Shown here: positions 1-7,880 of the stretch, one piece after another
How positions within the stretch are numbered: the first letter of the stretch is position 1
Layout of the letters: each line of letters opens with the position of its first letter
Assembly (NCBI GenBank): GCA_963169195.1
Contig: CAUJDN010000030.1
Location: 124,001-188,000 of the forward strand
DNA: 64,000 nucleotides
Direction of reading: 5' to 3'
Source of the DNA: Acidobacteriota bacterium
GTDB lineage: Bacteria > Acidobacteriota > Vicinamibacteria > Vicinamibacterales > UBA2999
Made by a program: the position numbers and the translations under genes
Notes under the pieces: generated by a model
Seen by the model: the letters and a program-made list of their open reading frames with translations, nothing else
Told to the model about the DNA's origin: nothing
Databases searched by the model: none

Positions 1-224
1 AGCATGTGGACGTCGCGCCCGCCATCCACGGCCGTGATCTCGAGGCCCGGAACCACGCGGATGCCGCGCGGCGCACCGAGCCTGGTCGCTTCATCCACGG
101 CCTGCACGGTGTCGTGATCGGTGACGGCAATCGTCGTCAGGCCGGCGCGGGCGGCGCGCGCCACCAGCTCGGCCGGCGAGAGCCGGCCGTCGGACGCGGT
201 GGTGTGCAGGTGGAGATCGATCAC
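1..224 (-). CDS. PHP-domain metal-dependent phosphoesterase, N-terminal part
   Basis: Read on the minus strand from a GTG at 224, the protein begins VIDLHLHTTASDGRLSP, the classic first motif (HxH...DG) of PHP-domain phosphoesterases. VTDHDT follows about 25 residues later, the second metal-binding motif. The gene runs off the left edge after about 74 codons, so its length and exact subfamily (TrpH/YciV-like exonuclease or other) cannot be decided. Its GTG start overlaps the TGA stop of the upstream Fur-ferritin gene as GTGA, which implies translational coupling and membership of the same operon as the iron genes to its right. The family hydrolyses phosphoesters with two or three bound metal ions in the cytoplasm. 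The family call is firm; the substrate is unknown. Confidence 0.85.
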   Translation of the reverse strand, partial: MIDLHLHTTASDGRLSPAELVARAARAGLTTIAVTDHDTVQAVDEATRLGAPRGIRVVPGLEITAVDGGRDVHM

Positions 225-1204
225 TCGCGGCGGCCGGCCACGCGCCGGCGTGCCGGCGCGGGCTTCCGCTGGCGCTTCTGCAGCAGCCGGTACTCGCGGA
301 TCAGCATCTCGAGGTGCTGTCGCTCCTCTTCGGCGAACTCCAGGAAGATCTGCTTCCCCTCGGAGTCCTCGAATCGCTCACCGTAGCGCTTGAAGAACCG
401 GTGCGACCCCCGCTCGCAGCGGATGCCGATGCGCAGCGCCTCGAGGTCGTCCACGCCGTCCCGTCGCAACTGGTCGGCCCCCGCCGCGAACAGGCCGTTG
501 GCGGCGCCCTTGAAGAACAGGAACGTCGGCCGCGACTCGAGCTGCGGATCCTGCTCGAGGAGCTTCCGATAGCGCTCCTCCAACGTGCCCAGGTGGTGCT
601 TCTCCTCCTCGGCGAGGTCGTGGAAGATGCGCTTGCCGCGCGGATCCTTCGTGATGCGTGCGGCCCGGGTGTAGAACTCCAGGCCGCTCCGCTCGGTGGC
701 GATGGCGATGCGGAGCGCGTCCCGCGCGAACAGCAGTTCCGAGGTCGCGCCCTCGTCGGCGGGCGGGCGGCCCGTATGGCACGCTTCACACGTCCCGTAG
801 ATCTGGACGACGCTCTGGCGCGCCTGGAAGCCGCGCGCAGCCGCGACCTCCTCGACCAGCGCTTCGATGTCCGAGCTCAGGAACTCGTACGACCGGTTGC
901 AGGTCTTGCAGATGAGGTGGAAATGGCGGGGATGCCGGTACGAGTGCTCGAACCGGAATCGCCCCTCGCCGAAGTCGACCTTCCGGGCGATGCCCGCCTC
1001 CACCATCCACTGCAGCGTGCGGTAGACGGTGGCCCGGCTGATCCGGTGGTCCTCGCGCTTGATCAACTCGACCAGATCGTCCGCGCTGAGGTGTCCCTCC
1101 TGGCGGAGGAACACGTTGACGATGAGATCGCGCTTGCCGGAGCGCTTGGTGCCGGCCGGCCGGAGCCGGTCGAGATCGGGAATGGCCGACGCTGTGGCCA
1201 TCAT
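221..1204 (-). CDS. Fur-family regulator fused to a ferritin-like (rubrerythrin-type) domain
   Basis: The 327-residue protein has two parts. Residues about 20-143 are a Fur/PerR-type regulator: winged helix with RATVYRTL at 57-64, a His-rich metal region (H91, H94, H96) and structural zinc pairs C99/C102 and C139/C142. Residues about 155-310 are a ferritin-like four-helix domain made of two similar helix pairs. AEEEKHHL (198-205) and AEEERQHL (291-298) supply ExxH motifs, and E171 and E264 sit on the preceding helices. Fur proteins bind operator DNA in response to metal or peroxide; rubrerythrin-like domains bind a di-iron centre. The fusion suggests one protein that senses and oxidises or buffers iron. 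The start is an ATG-ATG pair after AAGGAAGGG, so the second ATG (1201) may be the real one. It lies between an Fe-S carrier gene and the PHP gene. Confidence 0.9.
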   Translation of the reverse strand: MMATASAIPDLDRLRPAGTKRSGKRDLIVNVFLRQEGHLSADDLVELIKREDHRISRATVYRTLQWMVEAGIARKVDFGEGRFRFEHSYRHPRHFHLICKTCNRSYEFLSSDIEALVEEVAAARGFQARQSVVQIYGTCEACHTGRPPADEGATSELLFARDALRIAIATERSGLEFYTRAARITKDPRGKRIFHDLAEEEKHHLGTLEERYRKLLEQDPQLESRPTFLFFKGAANGLFAAGADQLRRDGVDDLEALRIGIRCERGSHRFFKRYGERFEDSEGKQIFLEFAEEERQHLEMLIREYRLLQKRQRKPAPARRRVAGRRE

Positions 1205-1229
1205 CCCTTCCTTGCGTGGTGTGCCGCCG

Positions 1230-1607
1230 CTACGCGTTGAACGACTGGCCGCAGCCGCAGGTCGACGTCGCGTTGGGGTTCTTGATCGTGAAGCCGCCGC
1301 CGGTGATGGTGTCCACGAAGTCCACCTCGGCGCCCTTGAGATAGCTGATGCTGACCGGGTCCACGAACAGCTTCACGCCGTTCGATTCGAAGGACTGGTC
1401 GCCCACGCCCGCGCCAGCCTCCTCGATCATCAACCCGTACTGGAAGCCCGAGCAGCCGCCGCCCTGCACGAAGACGCGCAGGCCGCTCTCGGCCTTGCCC
1501 TCTTCGGCCAGCAGTTCCTTGATCTTCGTCGCGGCCGCCTCCGTCACCGTGATGAAGGCCGGGAGCACGTCCGCCACAGGGGTCGTCGTCTGGGTGTCGA
1601 TCTGCAT
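1230..1607 (-). CDS. erpA: A-type iron-sulfur cluster carrier/insertion protein (ErpA/IscA-like)
   Basis: The 125-residue HesB/IscA-family protein carries the three invariant cysteines: C52 in GGGCSGFQYG, and C117 and C119 in CGCG near the C-terminus. These ligate a transferred Fe-S cluster. The protein delivers [4Fe-4S] or [2Fe-2S] clusters to target enzymes in the cytoplasm. It lies 33 bp downstream of a class I fumarase gene, whose product needs a labile [4Fe-4S] cluster, and 25 bp upstream of the Fur-ferritin gene. Fumarase is therefore a plausible client (inference). ErpA versus IscA or SufA cannot be settled from the sequence; no isc or suf scaffold genes are in the window. Confidence 0.92.
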   Translation of the reverse strand: MQIDTQTTTPVADVLPAFITVTEAAATKIKELLAEEGKAESGLRVFVQGGGCSGFQYGLMIEEAGAGVGDQSFESNGVKLFVDPVSISYLKGAEVDFVDTITGGGFTIKNPNATSTCGCGQSFNA

Positions 1608-1640
1608 GGCTCAATTCTAACAAATGGAACGCCGCGGCGC

Positions 1641-3158
1641 TCACGCCAGTTTCGCCAGATTTTCGGCCGACGAGGCCTCGATGTCCCTGTGGAGGCTGTT
1701 CCCGTGGGCATCCATCGTCACGATGGCCGGGAAATCCCTGAGCTGGAGGTGCCACATGGCCTCCGGCGTCCCGAATTCCAGCAGGGACACGCCATCCACG
1801 CGCTCGATGCAACCGGCATAGAACTGGGCCGCACCGCCGATGGCGTTCAGGTAGACGGCGCCGTGCTGCCCGAGGCCGGCCAGGGTCTTCGCCCCCATTC
1901 CGCCCTTGCCCACCACCGCCCGGACGCCGTACCGCCCGATGATGTCGGCCTGGTAGGGCTCCTCGCGGATGCTCGTCGTCGGTCCGGCGGCCGTCACGGT
2001 CCACGACCCGTCCTCGTGTTGCTTCACCACCGGCCCGCAGTGGTAGAGGACCGAGCCGCGCAGGTCCACCGGCGGCTCGTGGCTCATCAGGTGGTGGTGG
2101 ACGGCATCGCGGCCCGTGTAGGCCGGGCCGCTGATGATCACGACGTCGCCCACCTTCAGCGCGCGCACCGTCGCCTCGTCCAGCGGTGCGCGCAGCACGA
2201 TCTCGCGACCCGTGCGCTGGAAGCCCGCCTGATCCATCATCGGCACCGTCGGCACCGTCGGGTCGCGATAGAGCCACTGCCTGATGGCGCCTGACTGCGC
2301 GTCGAGCGTCACGCCCAGGCGGCGGAACGCCCAGCAGTCGTACGCCACCGACACGAAGAAGCTGGCCGGGAGCCGATTGAGCATCCCCACCTTGCAGCCG
2401 ATGAGGGATGTGCGCCCCCCGAAACCCATCGTGCCCACGCCGAGCGTGTTCACCGTGCGCATGATCTCGGCCTCCAGCCCGGCCAGGCGCTCGTCCGGGT
2501 TGACGTCATCGAGCGTGCGGAACAGCTGCTGCTTGGCCTCGACGTAGCCGCTCGTCCGGTCCCCGCCGATGCACACGCCGATGGCGCCCGGGCCGCACCC
2601 CTTCCCCTGGGCCTGCCAGACGGCGTGCAGGATGCACTTGCGCACGCCCTCGATCGTGCGGTCTGCGCGCCCGAGGTGGGGCAGATCCATCGGCAGCGAG
2701 CACTGGATGTTCATGTTCTCGCAGCCCCCGCCCTTCAGGATGAGCTTCACCTCCACCTCGTCGCGCTCCCACTGCTCGAAGTGCAGGATGGGCGTGCCGG
2801 GCCCGAGGTTGTTCCCCGAATTCTCGCCGGTGAGCGAGTCCACCGAATTGGGCCGGAGCTTGCCGCGCTTCGTCGCTTCGGCGACCGCGGCCCTGATCTG
2901 CTGCGTCATCCAGATCTGGTTGGCGCCGACCGGCGTCTTGATCTCGAAGGTGGGCATGCCGGTGTCCTGGCAGATGGCCCCCTCGCCGGCCGCCGCCTGG
3001 TCGACGTTCTGCGCGACGATCGTCAGGGCCTGCGCCGACCGGGACCCGGCTTCTTCCTGTTCCATCGCGCCCTTCACCGCCGCCCGCACGTCCGGCGGAA
3101 GGTCGGTGGACGTCTTGACGATGAGCTGAAGGACGGAGTCGAAGAAGTGCGTCAGCAT
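1641..3158 (-). CDS. fumA: Class I (iron-sulfur) fumarate hydratase, fused alpha/beta form
   Basis: The 505-residue protein interconverts fumarate and L-malate in the TCA cycle. The N-terminal Fe-S hydro-lyase domain (about 1-285) has AICQDTGMP (C63), GKGCGPG (C188) and AYDCWAFRR (C275), the likely ligands of the [4Fe-4S] cluster. The C-terminal beta-type domain (about 310-505) has AGPTTSIR and GKGGMG. The length equals the fused FumA-type enzyme rather than two separate subunits. It is first in a minus-strand operon with an A-type Fe-S carrier and a Fur-ferritin fusion. Such fumarases are oxygen-sensitive, which fits the iron-handling neighbours. The ATG at 3158 gives the full N-terminus. 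Confidence 0.95.
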   Translation of the reverse strand: MLTHFFDSVLQLIVKTSTDLPPDVRAAVKGAMEQEEAGSRSAQALTIVAQNVDQAAAGEGAICQDTGMPTFEIKTPVGANQIWMTQQIRAAVAEATKRGKLRPNSVDSLTGENSGNNLGPGTPILHFEQWERDEVEVKLILKGGGCENMNIQCSLPMDLPHLGRADRTIEGVRKCILHAVWQAQGKGCGPGAIGVCIGGDRTSGYVEAKQQLFRTLDDVNPDERLAGLEAEIMRTVNTLGVGTMGFGGRTSLIGCKVGMLNRLPASFFVSVAYDCWAFRRLGVTLDAQSGAIRQWLYRDPTVPTVPMMDQAGFQRTGREIVLRAPLDEATVRALKVGDVVIISGPAYTGRDAVHHHLMSHEPPVDLRGSVLYHCGPVVKQHEDGSWTVTAAGPTTSIREEPYQADIIGRYGVRAVVGKGGMGAKTLAGLGQHGAVYLNAIGGAAQFYAGCIERVDGVSLLEFGTPEAMWHLQLRDFPAIVTMDAHGNSLHRDIEASSAENLAKLA

Positions 3159-3226
3159 ATTCCGTCAGTCTACCCCCGCCCGGCGTCCGCCCGAACCGCC
3201 CCCATCGGCGCCTCGTCTAACGCTGC

Positions 3227-5671
3227 GTGAAGCACGCCCTCCGACGCCTCCTGGCCAGTCCGGTCTTCAGCCTCACCGCCCTCCTGACGCTGGGGGTGGC
3301 GATTGGCGCCAACGCCCTCATCTTCAGCGTCGTCAACGGCGTGCTGCTCAAGCCGCTGCCGTTCGCCAGCCCGGATCAGCTCGTCGCCGTGTGGCACTTC
3401 GCCCCCGGCGTGATGGCGGGCGACCTGAACATGTCGCCGGCCGCGTACCTGACCTACCGCGACGAGCGGGTCTTCCAGGACATGGGCATGTGGCGCGACG
3501 AAGCCGCCTCGGTCACCGGGCACGGAGAGCCGGAACGCGTGGACACTCTGCGCGTCACCGAGGGCACCCTCCCGCTGCTCGGCATCCGGCCCGCGCTGGG
3601 CCGCATCTTCACCCCCGAGGACGATGCGCCGGGCAGCGCGCCCTCGGTGGTGCTCAGCCACGCATACTGGCAACGGGTGTTCGGCGGCAGCCCCGGCGCG
3701 CTCGGGCAGTCGCTCGTCATCGACGGCACGCCAACGCAGGTGATTGGCGTGCTGCCGGAGAGCTTCCGGTTCCTCCGCGAGCGCCCGGCCCTGGTCTTGC
3801 CCTTCCGTCTGAATCGAGCCGAGGTCTTCGTCGGCAACTTCAGCTATTACGGGCTGGCGCGGCTCAAGCCGGGCACCACCATGGCGCAGGCCAGCGCGGA
3901 CATCGCCCGCCTCATTCCCACCCTTCCGGATCGCTTCGCGCTGCCGCCCGGATTCAGCCGCGAAATGCTCGACAAGGTGGGGCTTGCGCCAAACCTCCGG
4001 CCGCTCGCGCGCGATGTCGTCGGCGACATCGGCCGGATCCTCTGGGTGCTGCTGGGCGCGGTGGCCATCGTGCTGCTCGTCGCCTGCGCCAACATCGCGA
4101 ACCTGTTCCTGGTGCGGGCGGAAGGCCGGCAGCAGGAGCTGGCCATCCGCTCGGCTCTCGGCGCCAGCCGAGGGCAGGTCATCGGGGAGCTCCTGGCCGA
4201 GGCGTTCATGCTGAGCACGGCGGCGGGCCTGCTTGGCCTGGCACTCGCGGCGGGCGGCATCCGGGTGCTCGTCGCCCTCAACCCCTCGCAGCTCCCTCGC
4301 CTCGACGAGATCGCCCTGGATCCGATCGTGATGGCGTTCGTGCTCGTCGCCTCGCTGCTGGCCGCGCTGCTCTTCGGGCTCATCCCCGTCGTGAAGTACG
4401 CCAACCCGCAGGTGAGCACCACCCTCAAGGAGGGCGGGCGCGGCTCGAGCGACGGACGGCAGCGGCACCGGGCGCGCCACGCGCTGGTCGTCGCGCAGGT
4501 GGCCCTCGCGCTGGTGCTGCTCGTCGGCTCGGGCCTCATGATCCGCACGTTCGTGGCGATGCGCAACGTGGATCCCGGCTTCAGGGGCCAGGACGAGATC
4601 TTCACGATGCGGATTGCGATTCCCGGGACGGTCGTCGAGGATCCCCTGCAGGCCGCGGCGACGCACGAGCAGATCCTGCGGCGCATCGAGGCGATCGCAG
4701 GCGTCACCTCGGTGGGGCTCGCCTCCTCGATGCCGATGGAGGGCCTCACCAGCAACGACCCCGTCTGGGTGGAGGACAAGCCCGGCCCGGAGGGGCAGAT
4801 GCCGCCCATCCGGCGCTACAAGTGGGTGACGCCGAATTTCTTCGGCACCGTCGGAACGCCGCTCGTCGCGGGGCGCGACTTCACGTGGGACGACCTGCAC
4901 AACCTGCAGCCGGTCGTCGTCATCAGCGATTCCCTCGCGCGCGAGTACTTCGGCAGCGCCGCGGGAGCGCTCGGCCGCCGCATCCGCAACAGCCCCAAGA
5001 ACCCGTGGCGCGAGGTCGTGGGCATCGTCGCCGACGTCCGGGACGACGGCGTCACGCGGGGCGAGGTCCCGACGGTCTACTGGCCGATGGCCATGAAGGA
5101 CTACTGGGACCAGGAGACGTTCGTCCAGCGGTGGATGAGCTACGCCATCCGCACGCCGCGCGTCCGCACCGCTGGGTTCATCAACGACGTGCAGCAGGCC
5201 GTCTGGAGCGTCAACCCGAATCTGCCGCTGGCGCGCCCACGGACGCTCGCCGCGATCTACGACGAGTCGATGGCCGAGACATCGTTCGCACTGGTCATCA
5301 TCGCCATCGCCGGGGGCGTGACGCTGCTGCTGGGGGTGGTGGGCCTCTACGGCGTCATCGCCTACATCGTCGCCCAGCGGCGCCGCGAGGTCGGCATCCG
5401 CATGGCGCTCGGCGCCGACGGCGCGGAGGTGCGGCGCATGTTCGTGCGGCGCGGGCTGTACCTGGCCGCCGTCGGCGTGCTGATCGGCCTGGGCGCCGCC
5501 CTCGCGGTCACGCGGTTCCTCGCCTCGCTGCTGTTCGGGGTGCAGCCCTCCGACCCGCTCACCTACGGCGCCGTCGCGCTCGTGCTGACGGGGGTGACGC
5601 TGCTGGCCACGTGGCTGCCGGCGCGCCAGGCCTCGCTCGTCGATCCCTCCGTGGCGCTGCGGTCGGAGTGA
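3227..5671 (+). CDS. Duplicated FtsX-type ABC permease (MacB-like, ADOP family)
   Basis: The 814-residue inner-membrane protein has the MacB/FtsX permease plan twice. A first helix (SLTALLTLGVAIGANALIF) is followed by a periplasmic MacB core (about 50-250) and three helices (about 275-400). A second periplasmic domain (about 440-660) and three more helices (about 690-810) follow. PARQASLVDPSVALRSE is the usual FtsX-repeat C-terminus. The layout matches the acidobacterial duplicated orphan permeases, which usually lack a linked ATPase, and none is found here. The start is GTG at 3227. Some family members carry an N-terminal regulatory domain; this one begins directly with the permease. Export of a lipid, peptide or toxic compound is likely, but the substrate is unknown. 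Confidence 0.9.
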   Translation: MKHALRRLLASPVFSLTALLTLGVAIGANALIFSVVNGVLLKPLPFASPDQLVAVWHFAPGVMAGDLNMSPAAYLTYRDERVFQDMGMWRDEAASVTGHGEPERVDTLRVTEGTLPLLGIRPALGRIFTPEDDAPGSAPSVVLSHAYWQRVFGGSPGALGQSLVIDGTPTQVIGVLPESFRFLRERPALVLPFRLNRAEVFVGNFSYYGLARLKPGTTMAQASADIARLIPTLPDRFALPPGFSREMLDKVGLAPNLRPLARDVVGDIGRILWVLLGAVAIVLLVACANIANLFLVRAEGRQQELAIRSALGASRGQVIGELLAEAFMLSTAAGLLGLALAAGGIRVLVALNPSQLPRLDEIALDPIVMAFVLVASLLAALLFGLIPVVKYANPQVSTTLKEGGRGSSDGRQRHRARHALVVAQVALALVLLVGSGLMIRTFVAMRNVDPGFRGQDEIFTMRIAIPGTVVEDPLQAAATHEQILRRIEAIAGVTSVGLASSMPMEGLTSNDPVWVEDKPGPEGQMPPIRRYKWVTPNFFGTVGTPLVAGRDFTWDDLHNLQPVVVISDSLAREYFGSAAGALGRRIRNSPKNPWREVVGIVADVRDDGVTRGEVPTVYWPMAMKDYWDQETFVQRWMSYAIRTPRVRTAGFINDVQQAVWSVNPNLPLARPRTLAAIYDESMAETSFALVIIAIAGGVTLLLGVVGLYGVIAYIVAQRRREVGIRMALGADGAEVRRMFVRRGLYLAAVGVLIGLGAALAVTRFLASLLFGVQPSDPLTYGAVALVLTGVTLLATWLPARQASLVDPSVALRSE

Positions 5672-5704
5672 CCTGGGTCTTGGGTCCTGGGTCTTGGGGT
5701 CTCG
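5672..5704. repeat. Degenerate GGGTCTTG-type spacer repeat
   Basis: The spacer between the permease stop and the next promoter consists of repeated words GGGTCTTG, GGGTCCTG and GGGTCTTG. Similar words fill the spacers at 6382, 7819, 45664 and 61253. It directly precedes a -10 hexamer. Confidence 0.7.
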
Positions 5705-5711
5705 TCACTCC

Positions 5712-5717
5712 TATAAT
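5712..5717 (+). promoter_or_regulatory. Consensus -10 box TATAAT close to the start codon
   Basis: A perfect TATAAT lies 9 bp before the ATG at 5727. Transcription would start only about 0-3 bases before the codon, so the mRNA is predicted leaderless or nearly so. No Shine-Dalgarno sequence is visible in the short leader. The upstream -35 region is occupied by the spacer repeat and shows no clear TTGACA. Confidence 0.65.
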
Positions 5718-5726
5718 CGGGTCAGC

Positions 5727-6383
5727 ATGCGCGTTCGAACCGTCACGGCGGTGTGCACGCTGGCGGTGCTGGCGGGCAGTGCGCTCGGGGCCCAGCAACC
5801 ACGACCGCACGGGCGCCTCTTCCCGCCCCAGGATCTCGGCCTGCTCGAGGCGCCGGATCGGGATCAATGGCAGCGGCCGGACCGCATCATGGATGCGCTC
5901 GGCATCGCCGACGCCTCGGTGGTCGCCGACGTGGGAGCCGGCAGCGGCTGGTTCACCGTCCGGCTGGCGCGTCGCGTAGGGCCCCAGGGCATCGTCTACG
6001 CGCAGGACGTCCAGCAGGAAATGTTGAACGCCATCACGCGCCGCGTGCAGCGCGAGGGCCTGGCCAACGTGCGGGCCATCCTCGGGCGGGGCAGCGATCC
6101 GCGCCTTCCCCGCGAGAGCCTCGACGCCGTGCTGCTGGTCGACGCGTACCACGAAATCGAGGATCGCGTGACGATGCTCGCCAACATCGGGATGGCCCTG
6201 AAGCCACAGGGCCGGCTGGGCGTGGTGGACTTCAAGCTGGAGGGCAGCGGGCCGGGGCCGGATGCCGAGGAGCGCGTGAGCCCTGACGTGGTCGCCCGCG
6301 ACGCGGCCAGCGCTGGGCTGCGCCTGGTCGGAGCAGAAACCTACCTGCCGTATCAGTACTTCCTGATCTTCGAGAGACAGTAG
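5727..6383 (+). CDS. Exported class I SAM-methyltransferase-like protein
   Basis: The 218-residue protein has a Rossmann methyltransferase fold: VADVGAGSGWFTVRLA is motif I (SAM binding), and VLLVDAYHEIED and LKPQGRLGVVDF are later strands. It starts with a convincing signal peptide (VRTVTAVCTLAVLAGSALGAQ), which is odd because SAM is cytoplasmic. Either it acts outside the cytoplasm in a non-canonical role or it binds another ligand. The ATG at 5727 is preferred over an in-frame upstream codon at 5694 because it follows the -10 box and begins the signal peptide. The gene stands alone between the permease and the convergent bioY. The fold is clear; the substrate is unknown. Confidence 0.85.
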   Translation: MRVRTVTAVCTLAVLAGSALGAQQPRPHGRLFPPQDLGLLEAPDRDQWQRPDRIMDALGIADASVVADVGAGSGWFTVRLARRVGPQGIVYAQDVQQEMLNAITRRVQREGLANVRAILGRGSDPRLPRESLDAVLLVDAYHEIEDRVTMLANIGMALKPQGRLGVVDFKLEGSGPGPDAEERVSPDVVARDAASAGLRLVGAETYLPYQYFLIFERQ

Positions 6384-6414
6384 GTCTTGAGGTCTTGGGG
6401 TCTTGAGGTCTTGG
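6382..6414. repeat. GGTCTTGAGGTCTTGG spacer repeat
   Basis: Four tandem GGTCTTG(A/G)GG-like words fill the spacer between two convergent genes. The last copy forms one arm of the hairpin at 6399-6424. Confidence 0.7.
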
Positions 6415-6424
6415 CCTCAAGACC
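6399..6424. terminator. Hairpin between convergent genes
   Basis: GGTCTTGAGG (6399-6408) and CCTCAAGACC (6415-6424) form a perfect 10-bp stem with a 6-base loop. There is no U-tract, so factor-independent termination is uncertain. The right arm overlaps the last codons of bioY. The position between two convergent stops suggests a bidirectional 3'-end element. Confidence 0.5.
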
Positions 6425-6965
6425 TCAGCATCCGCCACGCCGCGGGCAGCACCACGGCCGACGCCACGATCTTGACGGCGTCCACCGCCATGAAGGGGAG
6501 CAGGCCAAGGGCCATGGCGGTCGCGAGGCCAAGGTCCTTCGCCAGCCACAGCACGCCGCCGGCATACACCGCGGCCAAGCCTGCGGCCATGGCGAGGGCG
6601 GCGGTCCACACCCGGCGGTCCAGGCCGCGCTGCGCCAGCCACCCGGTGACCAGGGCCGCCAGCGGGTAGGCCATCAGGTATCCGCCCGAGGGCCCCATCA
6701 GCCGAAGCACGCCCTGCGGCAACCCGGGTGCGTGTGCAAACACCGGGAGCCCGGCGATGCCCAGCATGAGATAAAGGACCTGGCTGGTCGCGCCAAGGCG
6801 TGCCCCGAGCGCCGCGCCGCCCAGCAGCACCACCATGGGCTGCAGCGTGAAGGGCACCGGCGTGAACGGCAGCGGAACGCTCACCTGCGACGCCGCAGCC
6901 GTGAGGGCCGTGACGAACAGGACCGCCAGCACGCGGGAGCCCGCCGCGGCCGAGGACGAGGTCAT
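6417..6965 (-). CDS. bioY: Biotin transporter BioY (ECF S component)
   Basis: The 182-residue, six-helix membrane protein has BioY features: an N-terminal VPLPFTPVPFTLQPMVVLLGGAALG segment (QVSVPLPFTPVPFTLQ is typical) and GPSGGYLMAYPLAALVTGWL. BioY is the substrate-binding subunit of an energy-coupling-factor transporter for biotin, but no EcfA or EcfT gene is nearby, so it must work alone or with shared ECF modules. I chose the ATG at 6965, which leaves 49 bp to the divergent thiD start. A longer form from the ATG pair at 7016/7013 would overlap thiD. A weak -10 (TAGAAT, minus strand, 7030-7025) could serve this gene. Confidence 0.9.
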   Translation of the reverse strand: MTSSSAAAGSRVLAVLFVTALTAAASQVSVPLPFTPVPFTLQPMVVLLGGAALGARLGATSQVLYLMLGIAGLPVFAHAPGLPQGVLRLMGPSGGYLMAYPLAALVTGWLAQRGLDRRVWTAALAMAAGLAAVYAGGVLWLAKDLGLATAMALGLLPFMAVDAVKIVASAVVLPAAWRMLRS

Positions 6966-7014
6966 CCGGTCGACGAGCGTGAGGGCGTGCACAGCAGACG
7001 AGGCGGGTGACATC

Positions 7015-7818
7015 ATGACGAACGATTCTACCGGCAGGTCGCGGGCGCTGACAATTGCGGGGTCGGATTCGGGAGCCGGCGCGGGCATCCAGGCGGATCT
7101 CAAGACCTTCGCCGCGCTCGGCGTCTACGGAACCTCGGCTATCACGGCGCTGACCGCCCAGAACACGCTCGGCGTGTCGGGGATGCACATCGTACCGGCC
7201 GAGTTCGTGACGGCGCAGATCGAGGCCGTCGTGAGCGACATCGGCTGCGATGCCGTGAAGACCGGCATGCTCGCCACGTCGGCCATCGTCGAAGCGGTGG
7301 TGGCCGCCGTCGAGGCGCTGGAACTCCCGAACCTCGTGGTCGACCCCGTGATGATCGCCAAGAGCGGCGACCGGCTGCTGGACGCCGATGCCGTGCACGC
7401 CGTGCGGGCCTCGCTCCTCAAGGTGGCTCGGGTGGTGACACCAAACATCCCCGAGGCCGAGGCGCTGGCCGGCATCTCCATTCGGTCGCGGGGAGACATG
7501 CGCGACGCGGCCAGGCGCATCGCCGCGCTCGGCCCCGGTGCCGTGGTCGTCAAGGGTGGCCACCTCCCTGGCGACGAGGTGGTGGACATGGTCTATGAGG
7601 GCGGCGTCTTCCACGAGCTGGCCGGACCGCGGGTCGAGGGGCGGCACACCCACGGCACGGGCTGCACGTTCGCGGCGGCCGTCGCCGCGGGCCTGGCGCG
7701 TGGGAGTGACCTGGTGGCCTCGGCCGAGGCGGCCAAGGCGTACGTGGCGGGTGCCATGCGGCACGGGGTCAACGTCGGCCACGGTCATCAGCCGCTGGAC
7801 CACTTCTGGATGTTCTGA
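7015..7818 (+). CDS. thiD: Hydroxymethylpyrimidine/phosphomethylpyrimidine kinase
   Basis: The 267-residue ribokinase-fold enzyme phosphorylates HMP and then HMP-phosphate to HMP-PP for thiamine synthesis. AGSDSGAGAGIQADLKTF near the N-terminus binds the pyrimidine, VVDPVMIAKSGDRLLD lies mid-protein, and HTHGTGCTFAAA supplies the anion hole and catalytic Cys. The ATG at 7015 begins the family's standard N-terminus (RALTIAGSDSG follows within ten residues). It is divergent from bioY with only about 50 bp between. thiC lies 54 kb away in the same window under a TPP riboswitch, but no such riboswitch precedes thiD. Confidence 0.95.
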   Translation: MTNDSTGRSRALTIAGSDSGAGAGIQADLKTFAALGVYGTSAITALTAQNTLGVSGMHIVPAEFVTAQIEAVVSDIGCDAVKTGMLATSAIVEAVVAAVEALELPNLVVDPVMIAKSGDRLLDADAVHAVRASLLKVARVVTPNIPEAEALAGISIRSRGDMRDAARRIAALGPGAVVVKGGHLPGDEVVDMVYEGGVFHELAGPRVEGRHTHGTGCTFAAAVAAGLARGSDLVASAEAAKAYVAGAMRHGVNVGHGHQPLDHFWMF

Positions 7819-7861
7819 GGTTCTCGGGCTCTCGGGTTCTGGGTTCTGGGTTCCGGGGTCC
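7819..7861. repeat. GGTTCTCGGG/GGTTCTGG spacer repeat
   Basis: The entire spacer after thiD is built from GGTTCTCGGG, CTCTCGGG, GGTTCTGG and GGTTCCGG words. It resembles the spacers at 5672 and 6382 in style but uses a different word. It ends just before a -10 box. Confidence 0.7.
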
Positions 7862-7863
7862 GC

Positions 7864-7869
7864 TATACT
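7864..7869 (+). promoter_or_regulatory. -10 box TATACT before moaE
   Basis: TATACT sits 11 bp before the moaE ATG at 7881. A predicted transcript would have a leader of only a few bases. GGTGGAG (7871-7877) could act as a partial ribosome-binding site but is only 3 bases from the ATG. Confidence 0.55.
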
Positions 7870-7880
7870 CGGTGGAGCCC

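Noticed and set aside
3170..4900. A 576-codon minus-strand frame over the permease gene
   Set aside because: Antisense shadow of a clear FtsX-type permease; no motif.
5672..5704. Possible CRISPR-like arrays at the tandem-repeat spacers
   Set aside because: Units are 7-10 bp, adjacent and degenerate, with no unique spacers and no cas genes in the window.
6966..7103. Longer BioY start codons (MM at 7016/7013 or ATG at 7103)
   Set aside because: They would run into the divergent thiD gene and add a non-conserved N-terminus; the ATG at 6965 fits BioY length.
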